Source of the DNA: Spiroplasma sp. BIUS-1
GTDB lineage: Bacteria > Bacillota_I > Bacilli_A > Mycoplasmatales > Mycoplasmataceae
Reading direction: 5' to 3'
Length of the DNA: 64,000 nucleotides
Assembly: GCF_010365805.1 (NCBI RefSeq)
Contig: NZ_CP048386.1
Coordinates: forward strand, 62,001-126,000
Shown: positions 54,048 to 64,000 of the stretch, one piece after another
Numbering within the stretch: the stretch's first letter is position 1
Layout of the letters: each line of letters opens with the position of its first letter
The notes under the pieces: generated by a model
The model's input: the letters and a program-made list of their open reading frames with translations, nothing else
Database searches by the model: none
Told to the model about the DNA's origin: nothing
Made by a program: the position numbers and the translations under genes

Positions 54048-54524
54048 ATGGGATTATTTACAAAAAATAAAAATTTAGATGTATTCGCACCAGTTGATGG
54101 TGAAGTAATAGATCTTTCAAAAGTTGAAGACGAAGTGTTTTCAGAAAAAATGTTGGGAGATGGTTTAGCTTTAGTTCCTGAAAATGGTGAATTTGTAGCA
54201 CCAATTGATGGAAAACTTGTAACTGTTTTCCCAAGTGGTCACGCTTATGGAATTGCTAATTCAAATGGAGTAGAAATTTTATTACACATTGGTTTAGATA
54301 CAGTATCATTAAACGGAGAAGGTTTTGATATCAATGTTAAACAAGGACAAAATGTTAAAAAAGGTGACTTGTTAGTTGAAGTTGATATTGAAAACGTAGC
54401 AAAAAAAGTTCCATCAATGCAAACACCTTTAATTTTTACAACAGATTCAATGAATGGAAGAAGTTTTGAAATTGTTAAGACAGGAAAAGTTAAAAAAGGT
54501 GACTTAATAGCACAAGTAAAATAA
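54048..54524 (+). CDS. crr: PTS glucose-type IIA component
   Basis: A 158-residue EIIA-Glc domain. PVDGEVIDLSKVEDEVFSEK, GDGLALVPENGEFVAP and the two active-site His residues, His65 (PSGHAYGI) and His80 (ILLHIGL; the phosphorylated one), then KKGDLLVEVDIENV. It receives phosphate from HPr. The start is ATG 54048, 7 bases after GAGGAG; an in-frame TTG at 54033 would add five residues. As a free-standing IIA it may serve several IIBC permeases. Confidence 0.94.
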   Translation: MGLFTKNKNLDVFAPVDGEVIDLSKVEDEVFSEKMLGDGLALVPENGEFVAPIDGKLVTVFPSGHAYGIANSNGVEILLHIGLDTVSLNGEGFDINVKQGQNVKKGDLLVEVDIENVAKKVPSMQTPLIFTTDSMNGRSFEIVKTGKVKKGDLIAQVK

Positions 54525-54538
54525 TATTTTTACTATTT

Positions 54539-54560
54539 GAAAACCCATTGGGTTTTTTTA
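54539..54560 (+). terminator. Intrinsic terminator after crr
   Basis: Stem AAACCC/GGGTTT with a 3-base loop and a T run. Confidence 0.75.
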
Positions 54561-54603
54561 TTTTTATCAATATATTAGTAGTAAAATAATATAAGGTGAT
54601 TTT

Positions 54604-55602
54604 ATGGAAAACAACACTAAAGGTTTTTGAAATAATTTAAAAGAAAAAAATAATAGATTTAGATCAAAACATTTTGATTTGAGTGAAGAGGCAAAATTTA
54701 GATTTGATATACTAAATTACAAAACAGATGGAATGATATTTGTTACAACTGTTTTGATAGTTCCTTTCATTTTGGCTTTAATGATCTGATTAATTAACCC
54801 TGATTATAAAGAAGGTTTTCAAATACTATATATTGTTTCTGTTTGTATTGGTCTAATATTTAGTTGTATAAGAAATAATGCCGGAATCTTTAAGGAGGGT
54901 TATTTATGAATATATTTATTCATATTGGGACCTCAATTAGCAAGCGTTATTGTTTCTATTTTTGTTTCTATTTTTGTAAAAATAACTGAAGAAAATAAAG
55001 AAGCAATCAATTCGTTTGCATCCATAATTACTATGTTTATAACAGAGATTACAATAATAGCTTTGGTTTTAAAATATGATAGAAAAATACCTAAAAGAAT
55101 AAAAGAAACCTTTAAAAAAAATTGAAAAGAAGTAATTTTCATATCTTTAATTGGAGTTGTTTTACTATTTGTGTTTGTAAATTTAATAATTACAAATCTT
55201 ATTGAAACAAAATTATTTGGATTTGAGGGAAGTAATAATCAAGAGAGTTTAAATGGTTCTGGAATACTAGATGGTGATTTTGGTAATGGTGCAAAAATAG
55301 CATACATTATATTGCTATTTCTTTTTTCAATAATAACAGCACCTTTGTGTGAAGAAATTTGTATGAGAAATAGTTTTAATTTAAATGCATCAAACAAGTT
55401 ATTGGGTTTTGTTTCTAGTGCTATGTTTTTTGGATTTGTTCACTACGGGACAACTTTTGATTTTGGACATATTTTAAGTTATAGTGCAGCAGGTTTTGTG
55501 CTTTCTGGAGTATTTCTATATACAAAAGGTAACATGACATATTCATGAACAATTCATATATTAAATAATTTAATTGCTTTTATATTAATGTTGGCAATTT
55601 AA
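54604..55602 (+). CDS. CPBP family intramembrane metalloprotease-like protein
   Basis: A 332-residue polytopic protein with about eight helices. The CPBP/CAAX motif is visible: EEICMR (Glu250, Glu251, Arg255), FFGFVH with His280, and a later HILNNL. These residues form the glutamate intramembrane protease site in Rce1-like proteins, so it is probably active. Bacterial targets are generally unknown. It lies between crr and a pseudouridine synthase. Confidence 0.87.
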
Positions 55603-55622
55603 AAAAAGAAAAGAGGTCAATT

Positions 55623-56516
55623 ATGACAATAATAAAAGTTAATCAAAATGATGTTGATCAAACTGTCTTTAACTTTATCAAAAAGAATTTTAAATCAACT
55701 AATTTATCAATAATTTATAAATGATTTAGAAAAGGTAAAGTAAAAATTAATGATGTTAGAATAAAAGATACAAAAGTTAAAATAAAATTAAACGACGAAA
55801 TAAAAGTGTATGATAGTAGCCAAGCAGAAAAGAGAGATGACTTTGAGGAAGTTGATTTTTCTAGTTTAGAAATAATTTATGAAGATGAGAATATATTAAT
55901 AGTTGATAAACAACCAAACTTAGAAGTTCATTCTCCAGTAAATATAAATTTAGATCAAATTGTAAAAAGTTATCTAAAGGATAAAGGTGAATATAACCCT
56001 GAAAGTGAAAATAGTTTTGTAATAAGTCATGTTCACAGAATTGATAAATTAACAAAAGGTTTAGTGATATATGCTAAAAACAAAATTACATTGGACTCTT
56101 TATTGAAAGAACTTAACAATAAAAGTAAAATTCAAAAATTATATTTAGCTAAAACAGAGAATAATCAACTGCAAACAGGAAAAGTAACAGGCTATATAAA
56201 ATATGATAATGATAATCAAAAAGCTAGATTTAGAATTGAAAAATTCAATAATACTAAAAAAGTAGAGCAAATTAATAATTTAATCGATGCTGAAAAAAAT
56301 ATATATGAAATTCAAATAATAACTGGAAGAAAACATCAAATTAGAGCTGTTTGTGATTTTTTTAAATCTCCAATTTGCAAAGATTTCAGATATGGGGCAA
56401 AAAGAAGTGAATTAAGAGAAATAGACTTAATTGCTTATAAATTAATCTTTGAAGGATTTGAAGATCATTTAGCATATCTAAATGGTAATGAATACAAATC
56501 AAAATATAATTTTTAA
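55623..56516 (+). CDS. RluA-family pseudouridine synthase
   Basis: A 297-residue RNA-modifying enzyme. An S4-like N-terminal domain (residues 1-70) precedes the catalytic domain: EDENILIVDKQPNLEVHSP, then HVHRIDKLTKGLVIYAK, where Asp141 is the catalytic residue, QKLYLAKT and a closing EIQIITGRKHQIRAV. The overall pattern fits RluC or RluD for 23S rRNA, but the exact target position cannot be told from sequence. Confidence 0.9.
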
Positions 56517-56554
56517 TGTTAAAATAAAAATAATGTATGTTCTAGGAGGTTGCT

Positions 56555-58450
56555 ATGTTATCAACAAGACAAGGTATTTTTAGTGTAATAGTTGGAACAA
56601 CAATCTCAACACTAAATGCCATTATTCAATTCCTTACAATGTACTGGGTTTTGGAAAAATTTGGAACAGAGTTTAACGGGTATGTGCGATTAGTCACATC
56701 TTTTTCTGCTATCATAGCAACTGCTGAAGGAGCTTTAGGAATAGCAGCATCAATTTTACTTGTTAAACCACTTGTTAATAATGATTGAATTAGTGCTAAT
56801 GAAATTTATTCAACCACTAAAAAAAGTTTTAAAAAATCAGCTTTACTGGGATTAGTTTTAGTTAGTTTAACAGCTATTGGTTATCCTTTGTATGCGGGAA
56901 TAAGTTCTGGGGGAGGAAGTATTTTTAATCCTTCTTCATGAAATGATATATTTATAAATCTTTCTGGAAAAACAGAAGGTAGAGCAGAATATTGAATGTT
57001 AATGTTAGTTGCTTTAATTTTTGGAACAAAAAACTTTGTTTCTGCTTACTGATTTAGTGTTTATGAAACAATAATAATAGCAGATAACAAAAATGTTATT
57101 AGAAGAATGACAATACTTTTCACAGATGTTTTGGTAAGTGGGTTAACTTTCTTTTTACTTGCAAAAGTAAATAACCCAATAGTTCCATTTATACCAACAA
57201 TTCTTTACTCTCCAATCAAAGGGTTATTAATTTACATGTACGTTAAAAAGAAATACTTATGATTAAAATATTATAAAGACTTTAATAGTTTTAAATTAAA
57301 TACAACTCAAACTAAGATAACTTGATCAACTTTGAGTTCAACTTTACTTTTAAACTCAGATATAGCTATAGTTTCTGTTATTTTGGGATTGAATGTTTCT
57401 TCAACACTTTCTTTATATCTTGTTGTTGCTTTAAATGTTAGATTGATTATGACAAACTTTGTAGTTTCGTTTAGAGAATTTTTTGTAACTTTGGTTGCAA
57501 GAAGAGGAAGAATAAATTGAGATAGTTATGCTAAATATGAACTTTATACATATCTAATAGCTGCTTTTACATTTATAAATATGTCAATTTTATCTCCATA
57601 TTTCGTAAGTGCCTTATATGGTAAAAACATCAATATTATTGGAGATGAAGCCAGTCAAAAAGCTTTTGAATATATGTTCTATACACCATATTTCTCAATT
57701 TTATATGCAGCAGTTACTTCGTTTGCTATTTTATGTGATGGTCAAATGACTTTGATTCAGGCAAAAGGAAGATATGGAGAAGTATCTAAATTCCAAAATA
57801 TAGTAGGTATAGTTTATATAATATCAGCGCCATTACTTGTTTTTGCTTTGGTAACAACTGGTGTTGGGGGAATTAACAGACTTGTTATTGGTATTATTAC
57901 AATGTACTCAATAAAATTAGCTTGTTTAGTTATAAGGTATGGATATCTATGAGTTTATGTTTGAAAATATGTAACTTATAACTCAAACAAAAAACACGTT
58001 TTAAACAACTTCTTGATACTTGTTGTTCCAACTGTTATGTCAATATTGTTAAATACCTTATTAATAAGTCATAGACTTAATATTAAAGAATCAACAAGTG
58101 GAAGTGCGACAATTGGTCCATTAGTATTATTATTCTTTGGAACAATCTTATTATCAATATCTGCTTTGGTCTTGTTTTCATACATACTTAATGCAAAAGC
58201 ATTTAATGGTATTATTAGAAACTTACCATTAGTTCAAAAAATCATACTTAAAAGATCAACAGAAGCTAGAAAAAAACGTTTTGAAGAATATGGAATTGAT
58301 GTTGATGAAATTGTAGATAAAAGTGATCAAATATCACAAGTTATGTATGGTATTGACGAACTAGACTTAACTACTGAAATAGTAAATGAATCAGCAGAAA
58401 TTAATGTTAATCCAAAAAATGAAAAAATATATGTTTTAAAAGGGAAATAA
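56555..58450 (+). CDS. Polytopic flippase-like membrane protein
   Basis: A 631-residue protein with some 12-14 membrane helices. The start TRQGIFSVIVGTTISTLNAI and the helix spacing resemble MOP-superfamily flippases (Wzx/MurJ-like), which move lipid-linked sugars. A Lys/Glu-rich cytoplasmic tail of about 80 residues (from about 560) follows. Several UGA codons read as Trp. It may work with the 537-residue membrane protein after it. Confidence 0.68.
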
Positions 58451-58475
58451 TCGACTTAAAGTCGATTATTTTATT
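58447..58475 (+). terminator. Intrinsic terminator after the flippase-like gene
   Basis: Stem AATAATCGACT/AGTCGATTATT with a 3-base loop and a T-rich end. Confidence 0.82.
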
Positions 58476-58532
58476 TGTTTTTTAAGAATAGCTAAGTTGT
58501 TATGAGATGCTATAATTTATAAAGGTGAGATT

Positions 58533-60146
58533 ATGGCAGTATATGGAATATTTATAGCTTTTGGAATATCTCTTTTATATTTATTCATGTTTTATACATC
58601 TGGATTAATAGCAATGGAGCTTTTCAAATTCAAAATAAAGAACTACTTTGTAGCTATTGCTACAGGATTTTTTAGTTACTTTACATTCCTTTCTGTTTTC
58701 ACATTTCCTTTACAACTTATATCTGTATTGCCTTATGTATTCTTTATTTACTATATATTTGCAATATCAGTAATATATCTTGTCTTTTGTTTTGTATTTA
58801 CAAGATTTTGATTAAATACAAATTTCTTTAAGTTAGATTCATTAATTTTCATTGGTGTTGTAGGAGTCTTTATTGCAATAGATTATATTTCTGTTAAATT
58901 TATTTCAACAGAAAACTTTAGTAGACATAAAAATACATTAGCCATTTTATACTGACTAAAAGATAACCCTGTTTCATTTTTTAATAACTCTACACTATTT
59001 AACTTTCTTGGTTTTAAACCATTTCAAGGTTGATACAGTTTTCAACTTTCAATCATAATGATGACAAACGCACAACCATACCAATATAAAGATATTATTG
59101 TTCCGCTAACAATTATCTTGGATGCTTTTTTAATTACTTCTATATTTTTTACATTTTATGAATCATTTGGTTTAAAAGATAAATTAAAAAGCAGGATAGT
59201 TGTTTTCAGTATAAGCTTAGCTGTATTTATTATTACAAGAATTATTTTTTGAAAACTTGGATATTCAATATTTAGTGGTGAAATGATTCTATTGTATTTA
59301 GTCTTTTTTGCAACAACGTTACTTTTAAGATATACAACATTTAATAGTAGGGAAAGATATAATCCTATTTTGATCGGGTATGCACTTGGTGGTTATATAT
59401 CTTTTTCTTGGGACAGTTCGTATCAAATTTTATTCCTTCTATATGCTTTTATTTTTACAATACAAAGAAGATTCAATCAAAACTTCACAAAAGATATTTT
59501 AAAAATAGCATTGTTCCCAATGGTTGGATTTATTTTCTATAATATTATTCTTCAACTTTATGTCCAAATGATTATCTTTGGAGCAATTCTTTTGGTGATG
59601 TTTATAACATCATTCTTGATGAATAAAAAATATAGTTTTGTAAGTCAGTTTGAATTATTTTTAGAAACAAAAAGTACATTAACTGTACTGGTCGTTCCAA
59701 TATTTTTCATGACATTATCAACAGCTATCATTTTAGCTTTTAATGAAAATATTCTTTCAGAAAAATATAATTCATTAAATATTTTGTATATTTGATTGTC
59801 AGTTATTAAAAATAATATTGCACAGCAACTATTAACATTTATTGTTTCAATGTCTCTGCTTGCAGGATCTTTGGTTTGAGTTTTCTTTAGAAAAAAAATA
59901 AAAACAAGTTTATTAACAAACACACTTGATTTATTTTTGATAAGTTACTTAACTTTTTATAACCCAATCTCTGTCAGATTCATAAGTACATTTTATCCAA
60001 ATATGTTCGAAACAAACGGAATGGTTTTATTGGTTTTGTTATTTGCAATTATAAATTCACTGCCTTATTCTGTAAAAATGAAAAAAGCAAAACAACAAAG
60101 CGATGAAGTAATTGTAATTAAAAAATACTCAAGAATTACTTTTTAA
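58533..60146 (+). CDS. Large polytopic membrane protein of unknown function
   Basis: A 537-residue protein with about 12 membrane helices and short basic loops. Helices begin at the N-terminus (YGIFIAFGISLLYLFMFY) and continue to the C-terminal region (MVLLVLLFAIINSLPYSV). It lacks clear catalytic motifs. Similar proteins next to flippase genes can be polysaccharide polymerases, but this is only a guess. ligA follows after 12 bases. Confidence 0.7.
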
Positions 60147-60158
60147 TAAGGGGTCTAT

Positions 60159-62153
<1,995 letters not shown>

Positions 62154-62156
62154 AAT

Positions 62157-62447
62157 ATGAAAATAAATTTGGAATTATTAAAAGAACTTCAAGATGATGT
62201 GATGTTGGATCTTAGTGAAGAAGAATTAAAAAACATTCTTAAATATGAGAATGATATTTTACAAAAGTTTGAAAAAGTTTTATCAATAGACACTGAAGGT
62301 GTAGAGGAGTTACATTATCCTTTTGATTTAAACAAAACATACTTGAGAGAAGATGAAGAAATTAGTCTTTTAGAGAAAGAGGATGTATTGAAAAACGCTC
62401 CAAGTGTCGATGGTGATTTTATAACAATCACAAAGGTGGTTAAATAA
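62157..62447 (+). CDS. gatC: Amidotransferase subunit GatC
   Basis: A 96-residue GatC, the small structural subunit of the tRNA-dependent amidotransferase. The pattern LDLSEEELKNIL, a short middle region and LHYPFDLNKTYLREDEE ending in the DFITITKVVK C-terminus fits GatC. It starts 3 bases after ligA and shares a single base with the start of gatA. Confidence 0.92.
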   Translation: MKINLELLKELQDDVMLDLSEEELKNILKYENDILQKFEKVLSIDTEGVEELHYPFDLNKTYLREDEEISLLEKEDVLKNAPSVDGDFITITKVVK

Positions 62448-63916
62448 TGAATTTTAAAAATATAACTTTAAAAGAGGTTCATGAAAAGTTAATAAAAAAT
62501 GAAATCAAAGTTACTGATTTAGTAAAATCTGTTTTAGAAAATGCTAAAAAAGAAATGGAGAGTAATTTTTTAATAACTTTATGTGAAGATGAGGCTATAA
62601 AAAGAGCAGAACTTTTAGAAAATAAAATCACAGAAGGAAACGTATTAAACGGCATTCCATTTATTCACAAAGATAATATTTCTACAAAAAATATATTAAC
62701 AACAGCTGGTTCAAAAATACTTTCAAACTATATTCCAGCATTTGATGCAACGATAGAAACAAAATTCAAAGAATCTAATTCAATATTAATAGGTAAAGCT
62801 GCACTTGATGAATTATCTATGGGTGGAACAGGATTGTTTTCATTTAATGGAGAAGTAAGAAACCCTCATGACTTTAACAGAATAGCTGGAGGAAGTTCAA
62901 GTGGTAGTGCTTATGCTGTAGCTAAAGGAATTGTTCCATTTGCAACAGGTGGAGATACAGGTGACTCAATTAGAAAACCTGCGAGTTTAACTGGTACTGT
63001 TGGATTTAAACCAACTTACGGTTCTATTTCAAGATATGGAGCAATACCATATGCACCAAGCTTAGATCATTTAGGTTTTTTTACTAATAACGTTGAAGAT
63101 CAAGCATATTTATGTGAAGCAACTTTTGGATATGATGAAAAAGACTTTACTTCAATTGAAAACAAACAGGATTTTGTCAAAAATATAAATAATTTAGATA
63201 AAAAAATAAAGTTTGGTTATATCAAACATGTAGATAATTGTCTTGAAGGGCAATTAAAAGAAGATTATAAAAAACTTTATGAACTCTTAAGACAAGAAGG
63301 GCATGAAGTTATTGAATTAGACTTTAATATAAAGTTATTGCAAGCTATCCCTGCAACCTACATGATGATTTCATTTGCTGAAGGAGCTTCAACACACTCT
63401 AACCTGGATGGAATTAGATTCGGTATGAGAGCTGAAGGAAAAGACTACAAAGAAATAATAAGAAATTCTAGAACTCAAGGTTTTGGAGAAACTGTTAAGA
63501 GAAGATTTATAATTGGTAGTTACCAGTTAAAATCAGAAAACCAAGAAATTCTTTTGGCAAAATCTAAAAAAGTTAGAAGAATGATAGTTGAAGAACTTGA
63601 TAGACTTTATGAACAAGTAGATATTTTAATTATTCCTCCAACTTTAGCACCAGCACAAACTGTAGATCATGTTTATGGAGTTGATGTTGAACAAAAAGGT
63701 GATGCCGAAAATGCATTTGTAGAAGATATTTTAATTCTTGCAAACTTTAACGGTATGCCTTCAATTACAATTCCTTTCGTAACTCAAGACAAAATGCCTA
63801 TTGGAATTAATTTAAATGCAAAACCAAAAGAGGACTTAAAAGTTTTACAAGCAGCTAAGTTTGTAGAAGAGTTAGTTACAAAAAACTTTAGACAAGTAGG
63901 TGATTTAGATGAATAA
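62447..63916 (+). CDS. gatA: Amidotransferase subunit GatA
   Basis: A 489-residue amidase-signature protein that hydrolyses glutamine to supply ammonia for tRNA transamidation. The catalytic Lys is in IPFIHKDNIST, and the Ser-cisSer region is GGSSSGSAYAVAKG, followed by GGDTGDSIRKPASLTG. Because asnS is present, the complex probably makes Gln-tRNA(Gln) from Glu-tRNA(Gln). Overlaps gatB by 8 bases. Confidence 0.97.
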   Translation: MNFKNITLKEVHEKLIKNEIKVTDLVKSVLENAKKEMESNFLITLCEDEAIKRAELLENKITEGNVLNGIPFIHKDNISTKNILTTAGSKILSNYIPAFDATIETKFKESNSILIGKAALDELSMGGTGLFSFNGEVRNPHDFNRIAGGSSSGSAYAVAKGIVPFATGGDTGDSIRKPASLTGTVGFKPTYGSISRYGAIPYAPSLDHLGFFTNNVEDQAYLCEATFGYDEKDFTSIENKQDFVKNINNLDKKIKFGYIKHVDNCLEGQLKEDYKKLYELLRQEGHEVIELDFNIKLLQAIPATYMMISFAEGASTHSNLDGIRFGMRAEGKDYKEIIRNSRTQGFGETVKRRFIIGSYQLKSENQEILLAKSKKVRRMIVEELDRLYEQVDILIIPPTLAPAQTVDHVYGVDVEQKGDAENAFVEDILILANFNGMPSITIPFVTQDKMPIGINLNAKPKEDLKVLQAAKFVEELVTKNFRQVGDLDE

Positions 63917-64000
63917 TTTTGAAGTAATTATCGGAATTGAAAACCACGTTGAATTAAAAACTAAATCAAAAATGTTTGCTAGAGGTCCTGTAACTTATGG
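63909..64000 (+). CDS. gatB: Amidotransferase subunit GatB, N-terminal fragment
   Basis: Runs off the right end of the window; 30 residues are seen (MNNFEVIIGIENHVELKTKS and following). FEVIIGxExHVELxTxSKMF is the conserved start of GatB, the kinase-like subunit that activates the misacylated tRNA. It starts inside the gatA end (8-base overlap), completing gatC-gatA-gatB. Confidence 0.95.
   Translation, partial: MNNFEVIIGIENHVELKTKSKMFARGPVTY

Overview
The window is a chromosomal segment from a wall-less bacterium (Mollicutes), most likely of the Spiroplasma/Mesoplasma/Entomoplasma group. The sequence is very AT-rich, and nearly every long gene contains in-frame UGA codons that fall where tryptophan is expected, so genetic code 4 applies. 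Read with the standard code, most genes look broken (uvrA, folC, both lgt genes, mgtE, ligA, nrdE and others). Read with UGA as Trp they are intact, and I found no convincing frameshift. No insertion sequence, prophage, CRISPR array, rRNA or tRNA gene was seen; the only structural RNA gene is tmRNA (ssrA).

Layout. 1-5.7 kb: uvrB (left end cut off), uvrA, folC and a folT-like ECF S component. 5.8-11.7 kb: hprK, a divergent lgt, trxB, a second lgt, whiA and a small XRE regulator. 11.7-17.6 kb: a minus-strand rhodanese-like protein without its cysteine, a lemA/DUF3137 pair, secG, rnr and smpB, a small minus-strand Cys-rich protein, and ssrA. smpB, rnr and ssrA are the trans-translation set and lie within 3.5 kb. 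17.7-22.3 kb: a membrane protein with degenerate GGDEF-like and EAL-like domains, mgtE, trmB, and a minus-strand membrane protein. 22.4-29 kb: a purine (guanine-type) riboswitch, a BMP-family lipoprotein and a nucleoside ABC transporter (one ATPase, two permeases), then deoD: a nucleoside uptake and salvage unit. 29-38.6 kb: tsaD, an RpiR regulator, an alpha/beta hydrolase, asnS, a glycosyltransferase, an RDD protein, a beta-lactamase-fold hydrolase and pcrA. 38.7-43.2 kb: ptsH, a long structured leader, then nrdF-nrdI-nrdE. 43.2-51.6 kb: two tandemly duplicated ABC ATPase/permease pairs, then an ABC exporter with a small membrane partner. 51.6-64 kb: ptsI, tag, crr, a CPBP protease-like protein, an RluA-type pseudouridine synthase, a flippase-like protein, a large membrane protein, ligA and gatCAB (gatB cut off).

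How the genes work together. ptsH, ptsI, crr and hprK supply the general PTS phosphorelay and its regulation. The BMP/ABC system plus DeoD import and cleave nucleosides, and NrdFIE then makes deoxynucleotides. NrdF has the Val-Pro-Lys substitutions of the metal-free, DOPA-radical class Ie enzymes.

Best candidates for something new: (1) the roughly 100-nt structured leader before nrdF (39153-39258), whose core resembles a cobalamin riboswitch, followed by an intrinsic terminator and placed before a metal-free RNR that needs no B12; (2) the GGDEF/EAL-like membrane protein without recognisable catalytic residues; (3) the divergent Lgt paralogue that lacks the active-site His motif; (4) the nucleoside permease with a 220-residue coiled-coil tail.
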